Source: Pseudomonadales bacterium | Lineage (GTDB): Bacteria; Pseudomonadota; Gammaproteobacteria; Pseudomonadales; Pseudohongiellaceae | Reading direction: 5' to 3' | Length of the DNA stretch: 64,000 nt | Assembly (NCBI GenBank): GCA_012103535.1 | Contig: WLWQ01000002.1 | Coordinates: 620,001-684,000, forward strand | Part shown: positions 16,762 to 25,951 of the stretch, in pieces | How the letters are laid out: each line of letters starts with the position of its first letter | How positions within the stretch are numbered: position 1 is the stretch's first letter | The notes under the pieces: model-generated | Database searches by the model: none | What the model saw: only the letters and a program-made list of their open reading frames with translations | Told to the model about the DNA's origin: nothing | Made by a program: the position numbers and the translations under genes

Positions 16762-17343
16762 GTGCAAAAAGAATTACTCACACGCCGAGCCTTCTTCAAC
16801 TCGCTAAAAAGTTCAGCGGGCAAATCCGTAATTTTGCTAACGCTGCCAGCAATTGTTGCAGCCTGTCGTGAATCAGAGCGCGCGCGCCTGGCGGGAGAAG
16901 AGTTCACTACACTAACCGAAGAAGAAGCGAATGAATTTGATGCAGTTGCAGCTAGAATAATTCCTACAACAAGCACGCCGGGAGTGAGAGAAGCGGGCGT
17001 AGTTTATTTCATGGACAATGTTTTGGGTGATCGCAGAGAAGAACAATTGGCGTTATTAAAAGAAGGGCTGCTGCAGTTACAGACTGAAGTAGCACTGCAG
17101 TACGAAGTTGCCTACTTTTATCTGCTAGATGAGACCCAGCAGGATGCGCTATTAACTACCATCGCTAACACGCCGTTCTTTTCTACACTTCGCTACCTCA
17201 CGGTGGCAGGAATGTTTTCCTTACCTGAATATGGCGGCAATCGAGATTTTGTTGGTTATCAGCTTATTGAATTTGAAAACCAACAAGCCTGGGCGTCACC
17301 TTATGGTTTCTACGATGCCGATTTCGCAGAGAGGGGGGAGTAG
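16762..17343 (+). CDS. Tat-exported gluconate 2-dehydrogenase subunit 3 family protein
   Basis: 193 residues starting at GTG 16762 behind GGGGGA. The start carries a Tat signal (LLTRRAFFNSLKSS) and a hydrophobic stretch ending AIVAAC. The mature part (LTEEEANEFDAVAARIIPTTSTPG, GVVYFMDNVL, YLTVAGMFSLPEYGGNRDFVGYQ) matches the small subunit of flavoprotein gluconate dehydrogenase-type complexes. The partner GMC subunit follows 2 bp later and lacks its own signal, so this protein probably carries it through Tat. The usual multiheme cytochrome c subunit is absent here. Confidence 0.88.
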   Translation: MQKELLTRRAFFNSLKSSAGKSVILLTLPAIVAACRESERARLAGEEFTTLTEEEANEFDAVAARIIPTTSTPGVREAGVVYFMDNVLGDRREEQLALLKEGLLQLQTEVALQYEVAYFYLLDETQQDALLTTIANTPFFSTLRYLTVAGMFSLPEYGGNRDFVGYQLIEFENQQAWASPYGFYDADFAERGE

Positions 17344-17345
17344 TT

Positions 17346-19016
17346 TTGGCTCAAGCACCTTCTGCCTCCTTTGACACTCGGGAAGAAGTCGATTTCGTTG
17401 TGGTTGGCTCCGGCGCTGCCGGTGGAATTATGGCGAAAGAGCTGGCTTCTGCTGGTCACTCCGTGGTTATTCTGGAACAGGGTCCGCATCTGCAAGCGCC
17501 AGATTTTAAACACGATGAATGGGGCTACAATCACAACAACGATCTGGTGTGGAGCACTCGCCACGGAAATCGCCAAACGTTTCGCCGCAATGAAAATGAA
17601 GAAGCAGAGCTGCAAGAGTCGGTTCTCGGCTACGCGCACAATGTGGGTGGTAGCAGTGTGCATTTCTCCGGTAATTTCTGGCGCTTCCGCCCTATTGATT
17701 TTATGGAAGCCAGCGTTCGCGGCACTATTGCCGGCACTAACTTCGCCGATTGGCCAATTACTTATGAAGATCTCGAACCCTACTACACCAAAGTAGATTG
17801 GGAGATTGGTGTTTCTGGCTTGCAGGGACCCTGGGATCCGCCACGATCGCGGGAATACCCTTGTCCTCCCATGCCCATAAAAGGTTCCGATGTCTTGCTG
17901 GAACGTGCAGCGAAACAATTAGGTTTAAATCCCTATCCTGCGCCAGTAGCGATTCTTTCTCAGCCCCATAACGGCCGACCGGGTTGTATCCATTGTGGCT
18001 TCTGTAATGGCTATGGCTGCGAAGTCAATGCAAAATCCTCCTCCATGGTGACAATGATTCCATTGGCGCTTGCTACAGGCACTTGTGAACTGAGAACTAT
18101 GTGCACAGTTTCTCAATTGAATACCGATGAAGCGGGCCGAGTTACTGAAGTGGTGTACTTCGATGGAACCGGTGCTGAACAAGCGCAAAGAGCACGAGCA
18201 GTAGTGTTATGTGCTAACGGTGCAGAAACTCCTCGATTGTTGCTGATGTCAGCAAACAGTTTGTTCCCAGATGGTTTGGCTAATTCCAGTGGCTTTGTCG
18301 GACAAAATTTAATGTTTAACGGATATTCCTCTGTTGCCGGCATCTTCGATGAGCCGGTCAATGCCTGGAAGAGTGTTCCTGCCACCCGCGTGGTACACGA
18401 TTTCTATGAGTTAGATGAGAGTTTAGGGTTTTATGGAGGGGGAGGAATCGATGGCCGCCATCCCTCCGCCGGAACTCCCCTAGAATTCGCTTTAATAGCA
18501 CCGGAATTTTTTGGCACTCCGAGTTGGGGAGCTGAGTTCAAAGATAACCTCGCCAATCAATTTTCTCACTGCGCAGCATTTGATGGCCACAGCACTTCTT
18601 TGCCCTTGCCTACAAACAATGTGACGCTCGATCCTAATTATCAGGATGATTTTGGAAGGCCGGCAATTCGTTGTACTTACATGGACCACCCTGATGATCT
18701 TGCAACCATGGAGTGGTTTAGGGACAAGACTATCGAGCTGATGGAAGCTGCGGGTGCCAGTAACATCAACGGCTCTTATCCGGAAACTGGCCAGACCGGT
18801 AACGTGCATTTACTTGGCACTTGTCGCATGGGAGATGATCCTAATTCGTCTGTAATTAACTCCGATCATCGAGCCCACGATGTGAGTAATCTCTTTATGT
18901 GTGATGGCAGTTCTTTAGTTACTAGTGGACGGGGTCAACCTACAATGACCATTATGGCTCTAGCATTTCGAGCTGCCGATCGAATTAATCAACTCGCACA
19001 AGCCAACGAGATTTAG
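17346..19016 (+). CDS. GMC-family FAD oxidoreductase (gluconate 2-dehydrogenase-like large subunit)
   Basis: 556 residues from TTG 17346 behind a purine-rich GGGGGAG site. The FAD-binding Rossmann motif is VVVGSGAAGGIMAKELASAG (about residues 15-34); a CxxCxxC-like HCGFCNGYGC sits near residue 222. The C-terminal GMC region reads VHLLGTCRMGDDP then FMCDGSS and GQPTMTIMALAFRAADRI. These features fit the periplasmic GMC flavoproteins that oxidise polyols or sugar acids. With the Tat-bearing subunit 3 encoded immediately upstream, the two form an alpha/gamma pair passing electrons to an unknown acceptor. Confidence 0.9.
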   Translation: MAQAPSASFDTREEVDFVVVGSGAAGGIMAKELASAGHSVVILEQGPHLQAPDFKHDEWGYNHNNDLVWSTRHGNRQTFRRNENEEAELQESVLGYAHNVGGSSVHFSGNFWRFRPIDFMEASVRGTIAGTNFADWPITYEDLEPYYTKVDWEIGVSGLQGPWDPPRSREYPCPPMPIKGSDVLLERAAKQLGLNPYPAPVAILSQPHNGRPGCIHCGFCNGYGCEVNAKSSSMVTMIPLALATGTCELRTMCTVSQLNTDEAGRVTEVVYFDGTGAEQAQRARAVVLCANGAETPRLLLMSANSLFPDGLANSSGFVGQNLMFNGYSSVAGIFDEPVNAWKSVPATRVVHDFYELDESLGFYGGGGIDGRHPSAGTPLEFALIAPEFFGTPSWGAEFKDNLANQFSHCAAFDGHSTSLPLPTNNVTLDPNYQDDFGRPAIRCTYMDHPDDLATMEWFRDKTIELMEAAGASNINGSYPETGQTGNVHLLGTCRMGDDPNSSVINSDHRAHDVSNLFMCDGSSLVTSGRGQPTMTIMALAFRAADRINQLAQANEI

Positions 19017-19084
19017 CTTTACAATTTTTTGGACAATAGCTTAAAACATTTATACAGTAGCGTTTCTTTTTACAGGGACTTTGA

Positions 19085-19945
19085 ATGATGTCGAAACCGA
19101 AAGGAAAGCAAGCCAATAATAAAAACAAAGAAAAACTAACTCTGGCAGAACAGGCCGACAAATTTGATTGTTATCAAAAGTCAGTCCAGGAGCCAGAGCA
19201 CGAAATCGACATCTTCGATCAGGTCTACCGGGAAACCTACAAGCGTAAACCTATAAAACTTCGTGAAGATTTCTGTGGCACTTTTTCTGTTTGTTGTGCA
19301 TGGGCGGAATCTGATTCAAAGCGCTTAGCATGGGGTGTTGATCTGTGTGAGGAGACCCTGCAATGGGGCAATGAAAATAACCTCAGTAAATTAAAGGCCA
19401 ATGCGGCGAAGCGCGTCAAAGTGTTGCAACAAGACGTACGGGAATCGAATACACCACAAGCGGATGTGTTAGCCGCTCAGAACTTTTCTTTCTGGATTTT
19501 TAAGACTCGCGAAGAAGTGGTGGAGTACTTTAAGGCGGCTCACGCCAATCTTGCCGCCGACGGCGTAATAGTAATGGATATGATGGGCGGCAGAGATTGC
19601 TACGACAGCGACATTGTCGATAAGCGCACCATCGTAAAAGGAAAGAAAGGATTCAAGTATCGCTGGGAACAAGCCTCTTTTAATCCCGTAAACTCACACT
19701 GTACTTTCTATATTCACTTCAAGTTCGCCGATGGCAGTAAGATCAAGAAGGCTTTTCAGTACGACTGGCGCTTCTGGACGATTCCAGAAGTGCGAGAGAT
19801 GTTACTTGAGGCTGGCTTCAAGGATACCGTCGTTTATTGGGAAGAAGACGATGATGACGACGAAGATGAAGATGCTATCTGGAGCCAGGTTAACGAGGCT
19901 CCGAACGACTACAGTTGGCTCAGCTATGTGGTCGGGATTAAGTAG
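19085..19945 (+). CDS. SAM-dependent methyltransferase with acidic insert
   Basis: 286 residues. A basic N-terminus (KPKGKQANNKNKEK) is followed by a methyltransferase-like core: REDFCGTFSVCCAWA as motif I variant, LAWGVDLCEETLQWG, VLAAQNFSFWIFKTREEV and GVIVMDMMGG. A run of aspartate/glutamate (EEDDDDDEDEDA) lies near residue 260 before a YSWLSYVVGIK ending. This resembles uncharacterised class I methyltransferases; the substrate is unknown. It follows the GMC gene by 68 bp with an AGGGA site. Confidence 0.75.
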   Translation: MMSKPKGKQANNKNKEKLTLAEQADKFDCYQKSVQEPEHEIDIFDQVYRETYKRKPIKLREDFCGTFSVCCAWAESDSKRLAWGVDLCEETLQWGNENNLSKLKANAAKRVKVLQQDVRESNTPQADVLAAQNFSFWIFKTREEVVEYFKAAHANLAADGVIVMDMMGGRDCYDSDIVDKRTIVKGKKGFKYRWEQASFNPVNSHCTFYIHFKFADGSKIKKAFQYDWRFWTIPEVREMLLEAGFKDTVVYWEEDDDDDEDEDAIWSQVNEAPNDYSWLSYVVGIK

Positions 19946-19951
19946 ATTCTT

Positions 19952-20467
19952 CTAGTTTTCGATTGTTGATTGCGCATTCATAATTTGAAAAACAATCATA
20001 CAGAAAGTAATTGCTGCAACTAGCAGAATTGCAATTAATCCAAATAACAAAATTCCAGCACTGTACTGGCTAGTTACAATTACGTTAACTAATTGCGCTA
20101 CGAAATTTGTCAGAACAATAATAATGTTGAACGTCCAAAAAAAATTGCTGAGAATTCTTCTTTCTTCTTCGGGAATTTTTTTCCTAGCGTTAAATGCACG
20201 ATAGAGAGCAAGCAAGGTAAAAAAGGCGAGTCCGAAACTATTAACTCTAATAGGCGTTTCTTCTGAGCCGAAAAAGTAAACCATTCCGATAGTGATCAGT
20301 GCGAAAAATCCAGGGGCAAAAGAAAGAATAAGCAGGTTGGTGATGCGAAAGCGCAAAGCGCCACCAATTCGCTCCCGCGAATTGGCAAAGATTGCAATGA
20401 TGCCGGTAAAGCCCGCTAAACCGATAGAGAATTCCGCAACGGTGCTAAGGGCGTCAACAATATCCAC
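19952..20467 (-). CDS. Four-helix membrane protein, unknown
   Basis: 171 residues with hydrophobic segments at about 12-28, 45-65, 78-92, 110-130 and 140-160, separated by short charged loops (ANSRERIGGALRF, NARKKIPEEERR). No family recognised. It is convergent with the methyltransferase gene, 6 bp between stops, and lies 14 bp downstream of the DUF411 gene. Confidence 0.65.
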   Translation of the reverse strand: MDIVDALSTVAEFSIGLAGFTGIIAIFANSRERIGGALRFRITNLLILSFAPGFFALITIGMVYFFGSEETPIRVNSFGLAFFTLLALYRAFNARKKIPEEERRILSNFFWTFNIIIVLTNFVAQLVNVIVTSQYSAGILLFGLIAILLVAAITFCMIVFQIMNAQSTIEN

Positions 20468-20481
20468 TTAGTTAACGAGTA

Positions 20482-20964
20482 TTAATGCTGCTCTGCCGCA
20501 TTCTTTACGCTAAAAAAGACAGAATGAGTTCCATCTTTGTTAATAAGTAGTACGTCATAAGGCGTGAAGCGATTTCCCATTTCCATTCCGGGGCCGCCGA
20601 TAGGCATGCCGGGTACTGCTAAGCCAAGTGCGCCTTCCGGTGGAGAAGCCAGGAACTGGGCAATAAATTTTTCAGGAATATGACCTTCGAAAACAAAACC
20701 TGTTTCATGCACAGCAGTGTGACATGAGCGCCATTCATTTTTTAGGCCGAATTCATCTTTAAGTTGGTTTATATCCGCAGGATGATGGAACGCCGTGCTG
20801 TATCCATTTTCTTCCATATGGTCAATCCAGCCGTTGCAACAGCCACAGGTTGGTTCCTTATATACATTGAGCACCACGTCTTCGATTGATTGGGCGCTGA
20901 CGACACTGCTAGCGATGCCAAAAGCAACTGCAGCGAACAAATTTCTAAAAGTGTGAAGGCTCAT
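20482..20964 (-). CDS. DUF411 periplasmic metal-binding protein
   Basis: About 160 residues. ATG 20964 is preferred because GGAG lies 8 bp upstream; a start 3 bp earlier is also possible. A signal peptide ends near VVSAQS. The DUF411 hallmark VYKEPTCGCCNGWIDHMEENGY contains the C-x-C-C motif, and later GHIPEKFIAQFLASPPEGALGLAVPGMPIGGPGME is the conserved tail. Members are linked to copper or other metal handling in the periplasm, mostly by gene context. No copper operon is visible here. Confidence 0.85.
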   Translation of the reverse strand: MSLHTFRNLFAAVAFGIASSVVSAQSIEDVVLNVYKEPTCGCCNGWIDHMEENGYSTAFHHPADINQLKDEFGLKNEWRSCHTAVHETGFVFEGHIPEKFIAQFLASPPEGALGLAVPGMPIGGPGMEMGNRFTPYDVLLINKDGTHSVFFSVKNAAEQH

Positions 20965-21067
20965 CATCCACTCCGTTATGAGTTTCAATAGTTGATTTCT
21001 ATTCTAGGTATTATAAAGCGGACCGCGTGATCTGGAACAATTTTTAAGCAAAAAAATCGATAAATTC

Positions 21068-22084
21068 CTAAGGAATATCGCCACTTGTGTTCAATCGTAC
21101 CCGATAAAGACCAGTGCGAGCCGTCATATAGAGAGTAGATCCATCATCTCCCCAAGCCACGTTAGCCGGCACTTCGTCGGGTTTGATCGTACCAAGATGG
21201 GTTCCTTCCGCATCGAAGACCCAAACTCCCCCTGGGCCCGTAGCGAAAATGTTGCCATTGACGTCGACTTTCATGCCATCGGCAGCACCGGTTTCCATTT
21301 GATCGTTCACGTCATAAAACACGCGCTGATTGCCAATGATGCCGTAGATGACCGTATAGGCATACCAGACCATATCGTTGCCGTCGGAATTAGCGACGTA
21401 TAAAGTTTCTTCGTCCGGTGAAAACACTAAGCCATTCGGGCGCGATTGGCTGCGTTCCAGCAACTGAATTTCTCCGTCGGGACTCAGACGGTAGATGCCG
21501 TTGTAGTCTAATTCTCGGGCGGGGTCGTCTTCCAATCCGGCCATGCCGTAGGGAGGATCAGTAAAATACAGCCAGCCATTGGAATGATGGGCGACGTCAT
21601 TGGGACTATTCAGACGCATGTCGCGGTAGCTATCCACCAGTGTTGTACGGGAACCATCTGCTTCGAGGCGTGATACACGATGATAACCATGTTCCATTAG
21701 AATAAGTCGGCCTTCTGCATCTAGAGTCAGACCATTGGAGCCGACGGAAGGGTGTTCGGTGGGATCTTCATACACTGGCTGAATGAAGGCATTAACACCA
21801 TCACTTTCACTCCAGGTGTAGATCGTGTTGGCTCTTACATCGCTAAAATAAAGCTGGTTGTTGCGTCGATCCCAGACCGGACCTTCGGTAAAAATAAATC
21901 CTTCCGCCAGCTTTTGTATATTTGCATCTGCCGGAATCAATTCATCAATACGTGGATCTACTCTTTCAATGGTGCCCGCGTTATCGACTATGTCGATTTG
22001 AGATGAAGCAGTGTCTTCACCACCGCAGGCTGAAAGAAATACTGTTGCGAGTATTGAAATTAAAAATTTTGATGAGCGTGTCAT
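21068..22084 (-). CDS. SMP-30/gluconolactonase-family lipoprotein
   Basis: 338 residues from ATG 22084 with GGAGG 4 bp upstream. The N-terminus is a lipoprotein signal with lipobox LSAC. The six-blade propeller has the expected metal ligands: Glu in FTEGPVW, Asn in LNSPNDV, Asn in RPNGL and Asp in DGMKVD. The family hydrolyses lactones of sugars or other compounds with a divalent metal. It is encoded 11 bp downstream of an MBL-fold hydrolase, suggesting a two-enzyme periplasmic lactone or ester pathway. Confidence 0.88.
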   Translation of the reverse strand: MTRSSKFLISILATVFLSACGGEDTASSQIDIVDNAGTIERVDPRIDELIPADANIQKLAEGFIFTEGPVWDRRNNQLYFSDVRANTIYTWSESDGVNAFIQPVYEDPTEHPSVGSNGLTLDAEGRLILMEHGYHRVSRLEADGSRTTLVDSYRDMRLNSPNDVAHHSNGWLYFTDPPYGMAGLEDDPARELDYNGIYRLSPDGEIQLLERSQSRPNGLVFSPDEETLYVANSDGNDMVWYAYTVIYGIIGNQRVFYDVNDQMETGAADGMKVDVNGNIFATGPGGVWVFDAEGTHLGTIKPDEVPANVAWGDDGSTLYMTARTGLYRVRLNTSGDIP

Positions 22085-22095
22085 AACGCCTCCGC

Positions 22096-23151
22096 TTATT
22101 GAATTCTGCCGTCCCAAATATCATACATGCGTTGTACTGCTTCGAGATTCGCACCGATCTGATTAACTCCAAGTGTTTCACTGTGTTGCCTTAAATCAGC
22201 GCGGGCCGCGGCTTCTTCGGCTGAGAAACCTGAGCTCCTGAGTCGCCGAATTTCTCGAGTAAGATCGCTGTAGTAAGCTTGCACATTGGCAATGCGTTCA
22301 ACCTCTGTGAATCCTGGACCATGCCCGGGCAAAATTAATTCTATGTCTAAACTCATTAATCCCTGCAATGTATCTGCCCATTCAGCAACGTATCCATCAC
22401 CCATGTAAGAAATACTACCCAGCATCATGTCGCCGGTAAAAACTATTTTTTCGTCAGGCAAATAAATAGCCAAGTCGCCGCCAGTGTGGGCGCGGCCGAA
22501 ATAATGCAATTGAATCTCACGCCCACCACGATAGAGTGTCATCTTGTCTCTTAGGGTCTGAGTGGGTGGCATGAAAACAATTTCTTCCTGCGCTTCGACA
22601 TGACGTTGCCAATAGCTTAGTTGTTGTTGCAGCTCTTCCCGTTCTTCGGTACTCGTCGCGTTGCTTAATTCGGTTTGCAATCGATTTACAGTATTGTCGA
22701 AGCGGCTGAGTGAAGATTGAAAAGTGTGCTCGTTTTCTGGATCGGCGGTCAATTTTTCATAAGTCACTTCATGGCCGATGATCTCAATGTCTGGTCCGAA
22801 GGCAGGAGTGCCATTGGAGTGATCATAATGAAAGTGAGAATTAATCATTGTTGTCACTGGCTTCGAGGTCACTATGCTAATCGAATCCTGCAGAGCTCGA
22901 CCGGCGGCAGGGGTAATGTGCGAATCTACAATGACCACGTCGTCATCCCGTTCGATAATCAGGGCATTGCTCATGGTGAAGATATCACCTGTACCGATGG
23001 CGAAATAAACACCTTCTGCTACTTCTTCCAGTCTATGGGTGTCGGTATTAATAATTTCCTGTGCCAGTACGGCGGAAGGGATGATTGTCAGCAAGGTGCA
23101 GAGTAGTGTTTTTGATAGCACTAATCTAAGGGGCTCAGATATTAGCGTCAT
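22096..23151 (-). CDS. Exported metallo-beta-lactamase-fold hydrolase
   Basis: 351 residues with a signal peptide ending near VLAQE. The zinc motif NSHFHYDHSNG (H-x-H-x-D-H), the later histidine in GRAHTGGDLAIYL, Asp in VFTGDMML and a final LPGHGP are all present. A long helical insert between the first and second zinc regions (about residues 130-185, rich in Glu/Gln/Leu) sets it apart from typical lactonases. The reaction is not predictable: alkyl sulfatases, lactonases and quinohemoprotein partners share this fold. It heads a two-gene unit with the SMP-30 lipoprotein. Confidence 0.85.
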   Translation of the reverse strand: MTLISEPLRLVLSKTLLCTLLTIIPSAVLAQEIINTDTHRLEEVAEGVYFAIGTGDIFTMSNALIIERDDDVVIVDSHITPAAGRALQDSISIVTSKPVTTMINSHFHYDHSNGTPAFGPDIEIIGHEVTYEKLTADPENEHTFQSSLSRFDNTVNRLQTELSNATSTEEREELQQQLSYWQRHVEAQEEIVFMPPTQTLRDKMTLYRGGREIQLHYFGRAHTGGDLAIYLPDEKIVFTGDMMLGSISYMGDGYVAEWADTLQGLMSLDIELILPGHGPGFTEVERIANVQAYYSDLTREIRRLRSSGFSAEEAAARADLRQHSETLGVNQIGANLEAVQRMYDIWDGRIQ

Positions 23152-23301
23152 GGTGTGTCTCCATGGTTTTTGTTATTGGAGCAGGTCGGACCAGTAAATA
23201 TAACGCCTCTGGGCCTGCAACGCACCCTTAAGGTTCGGCATTGGGTGGAAAAAAATGGCCTGTTCAGGCAAACTGCAGTGAAATAAAAAGAAGCGAGAGA
23301 G

Positions 23302-23742
23302 ATGGCAATCATGAAGCGATTTCTTACTGTATTGGCACTGCTTGGTGCGGCAGTTGCATTGCAATCACCAGTCCAGAGTCATCACGCATTTTCCTCAGAA
23401 TTTGATATCGACAAACCTATTCAACTGCAGGGTGTGATTACCCGCATGGAATGGGTTAATCCCCACGCCTGGTTGCACATGACTGCGACCTTGGAAGATG
23501 GAACGGAAGAGGAATGGATGCTGGAAGGCGGCACACCTAACACCTTGCTGCGACAAGGACTAACTCATCAGATTTTGCTGCCGGGTACAGAAATCAAAGT
23601 TCGTGGCTATCAGAGTAAAGATCCAGACTGTATTCCAAAATGCCGCGGCAGTGGCAGAGACATAACCTTTGCCGATGGGCGCAGTATTTTTATGGGTTCT
23701 TCTGGTGTTGGTGCACCTCCCGGTGGCGACGAAGATCAATAA
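23302..23742 (+). CDS. Exported DUF6152 protein
   Basis: 146 residues with a signal peptide ending near VQSHH (an in-frame ATG three codons later is an alternative start). The mature N-terminus SHHAFSSEFDIDKPIQLQG, then VEWVNPHAW-type EWVNPHAWLHM and a LLEGGTPNTLLRQGL-like stretch, are the DUF6152 pattern, a small beta-barrel-like exported domain. It has two cysteines in DCIPKCRGSGRDI. It is followed within 46 bp by two GDTLVV proteins, forming a three-gene unit that ends at the terminator 25728-25753. Confidence 0.82.
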   Translation: MAIMKRFLTVLALLGAAVALQSPVQSHHAFSSEFDIDKPIQLQGVITRMEWVNPHAWLHMTATLEDGTEEEWMLEGGTPNTLLRQGLTHQILLPGTEIKVRGYQSKDPDCIPKCRGSGRDITFADGRSIFMGSSGVGAPPGGDEDQ

Positions 23743-23788
23743 ATAACAATAAGCAGTGCTTTATTACTCGCGAAGCTTGAGAAACAAA

Positions 23789-24658
23789 ATGATTTTTCTA
23801 AAACAAATTAGCTGGATTATTATTACTGCTGTAACACTAATCGCCTGTTCGCAAGAATCCACTGCGCCAGCGAATGCACCAGCCAATGAGGTTGCGGCTG
23901 TAGAATCTTTTGCAGCTGGCCCGCCAGATTTAAGTGGCATCTGGCAGGTAATGAATACTGCAAGTTGGAATCTCGAAGGTCATACCGCCAGTAAGATGCC
24001 AGTTACCACAGTGCTAGGGGCATTTGGCGGAATTCCAGCAGGCATGAGCGTTATTGAAGGAGGCGAGATCCCTTATCTGCCTGATGCGCTGGAACAACGG
24101 GATCGCAATCGAGCAGATTGGAATAATTTGGATCCGGTGGCCAAGTGTTATATTCCTGGTGTTCCACGATCGACCTACATGCCTTGGCCATTTCAGATTT
24201 TGCAGACTGAGACTGAAATTTTTATTGCCTATGAGTTTGGTAGTAACAGTCGTTCAATTTTTATGAATCGGCCGGGAACCCAGGCGCCATTGCCGTCATG
24301 GATGGGTTACTCATTGGGTAGTTGGGAAGGGGATACCTTAGTAGTAGATGTTACGAGTCAGATGTCTGATACCTGGTTGGATGCATCCGGAAATTACCAC
24401 GGTCCCAACTTAGTTGTCGAAGAACGTTACACGCTAATTGATGATAATCATATTCAATATGAAGCGACGATTGATGATCCAGATGTTTATAGCAGACCAT
24501 GGACGATCAGCATGCCATTGTATCGGCGCATAGAAGATGGTGCGCGTTTACTGGAATACAAATGTGTAGAGTTTGGTGAAGATTTACTCTACGACCATTT
24601 ACGCAGGGAGTACGACGGACCGAAAGCGCTTGATGGCAGCATTCAGGAAGACGTATAA
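23789..24658 (+). CDS. GDTLVV-family lipoprotein, copy 3 (divergent)
   Basis: 289 residues from ATG 23789. The signal ends with a lipobox-like LIAC, so the protein is probably anchored in a membrane. Shared elements: PDLSGIWQV, cysteine in AKCYIPGVP, FQILQTETEIFIAYE, GSWEGDTLVVDV, the EERYTLIDDNHIQYEATIDDP stretch and cysteine in LEYKCVEFGED. The N-terminal half is shorter and different from copies 1, 2 and 4. Its pairing with DUF6152 and copy 4 suggests a shared task, but none is known. Confidence 0.8.
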   Translation: MIFLKQISWIIITAVTLIACSQESTAPANAPANEVAAVESFAAGPPDLSGIWQVMNTASWNLEGHTASKMPVTTVLGAFGGIPAGMSVIEGGEIPYLPDALEQRDRNRADWNNLDPVAKCYIPGVPRSTYMPWPFQILQTETEIFIAYEFGSNSRSIFMNRPGTQAPLPSWMGYSLGSWEGDTLVVDVTSQMSDTWLDASGNYHGPNLVVEERYTLIDDNHIQYEATIDDPDVYSRPWTISMPLYRRIEDGARLLEYKCVEFGEDLLYDHLRREYDGPKALDGSIQEDV

Positions 24659-24718
24659 AAAGACGCATGCTTAGTCTCAAAATTATTATTATCGAATTTT
24701 AGAAACGAGGAAGATTCA

Positions 24719-25705
24719 ATGAAAAGAGTAGCCTCATTTTTTATAAGTATTGCCGTGTTAGTTGTTAGTGGCACGGTCAACGCTGATGTTCCTATAACCA
24801 AATGGGGAAAACCCAGCCTACAGGGAAATTGGGATTTCAGGACTGTAACGCCATTCCAACGACCAGCCAGCTTTGCCGATAAAGAATTCCTGACACCAGA
24901 AGAAGTGGAAGAGTTCGAAGCCGCCGTTGTAGCAGGAAGAGCAGCCCGCGCAACAGTAGAATTTGATGGTGAATATGATCAACAAGATTTGGACGTTGGC
25001 TATAACCAGTTCTATCTTGATCAGGGCACTACGATGACAACTACCATGCGTACGTCCCAATTGATCTTTCCCGAGAATGGACGCATGCCGTCCATGACTG
25101 ATAGGGGCCGCGAAACTGCACAATACTTTAGAGCGCTACAAAGGCGATCACCCCAAGGACCGGAAGATCGCAATCTCTATGATCGTTGCATACTTGGTTT
25201 TAACGCAGGACCGCCGATGCGTTCTGGTGCCTACAACAACATCATGAAGCTGGTGCAAACTGAAGGCCATGTCGCGATCATGGTAGAAATGGTCAATGAT
25301 CATCGCATCATTCCTACTGATGGAGGTGGTGATGATTTACCGGAAGACATGCGACTTTGGAAAGGGGATTCAAAAGGTTATTGGGATGGCGACACTTTTG
25401 TTGTGTCTACTAAGAACTTCACTCACCTCAGTCGCTTCAGCGGTACCGGTGAAACCATGGTGCTAACGGAACGTTTTACTCGATTAGATGAAAATCGTCT
25501 TGAGTATGAATGGACGGTCGAAGATCTGGAGATGTTCGAAGACAAGTTCACTGCCGTAGTGGAAATGCAGCTCACCGAAGACGATGTCTATGAGTATGCC
25601 TGCCATGAAGCAAACTATGCCATGCCATTAATGCTTAGCGGAGCACGTAAACAAGAAGCGCAAGGAATTGAAGACGACACCTGGTTGCCAAGCTGGTCGC
25701 GTTAA
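24719..25705 (+). CDS. Secreted GDTLVV-family protein, copy 4
   Basis: 328 residues with a signal peptide ending TVNA. Family motifs: GKPSLQGNWDFRTVTPFQRP, FLTPEEVEEFE, cysteine in DRCILGFNAGPP, AYNNIMKLVQT, GYWDGDTFVVSTKNF and YEYACHEANYAMPLML. It resembles copies 1 and 2 over its full length. An AACGAGGAAG site precedes ATG 24719. It is the last gene of the unit closed by the rho-independent terminator just downstream. Confidence 0.85.
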   Translation: MKRVASFFISIAVLVVSGTVNADVPITKWGKPSLQGNWDFRTVTPFQRPASFADKEFLTPEEVEEFEAAVVAGRAARATVEFDGEYDQQDLDVGYNQFYLDQGTTMTTTMRTSQLIFPENGRMPSMTDRGRETAQYFRALQRRSPQGPEDRNLYDRCILGFNAGPPMRSGAYNNIMKLVQTEGHVAIMVEMVNDHRIIPTDGGGDDLPEDMRLWKGDSKGYWDGDTFVVSTKNFTHLSRFSGTGETMVLTERFTRLDENRLEYEWTVEDLEMFEDKFTAVVEMQLTEDDVYEYACHEANYAMPLMLSGARKQEAQGIEDDTWLPSWSR

Positions 25706-25727
25706 ATAGCAGCAACAGTTAGAAAAT

Positions 25728-25753
25728 AAAAAGGGAAGCTTGCTTCCCTTTTT
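25728..25753 (+). terminator. Rho-independent terminator
   Basis: A perfect stem AAAAAGGGAAGC / GCTTCCCTTTTT (25728-25739 and 25742-25753) with a TT loop and a trailing T run follows copy 4 by 22 bp. It should end the DUF6152-GDTLVV transcript and also reads as a hairpin on the other strand. Confidence 0.9.
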
Positions 25754-25951
25754 TATTGGCTACCAATTAATTATCTAATGGTAATGTTAACTACAAAATA
25801 ATTCGCAAACGCCTATTTCTCTATACCTCCCGTCACTGAGCCACGCTCAATTACCAGATGGTAATGTGCAATTTCCTCTATTTCACAGTCAAATTCCAAA
25901 CATACTTCCAGGGCCGTTATGGCTCAAAAGATTGTTCTAAGGAATTTCATG

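Noticed and set aside
17310..17918. Minus-strand open frame opposite the GMC oxidoreductase
   Set aside because: Antisense shadow of a strongly supported flavoprotein gene; no domain is visible.
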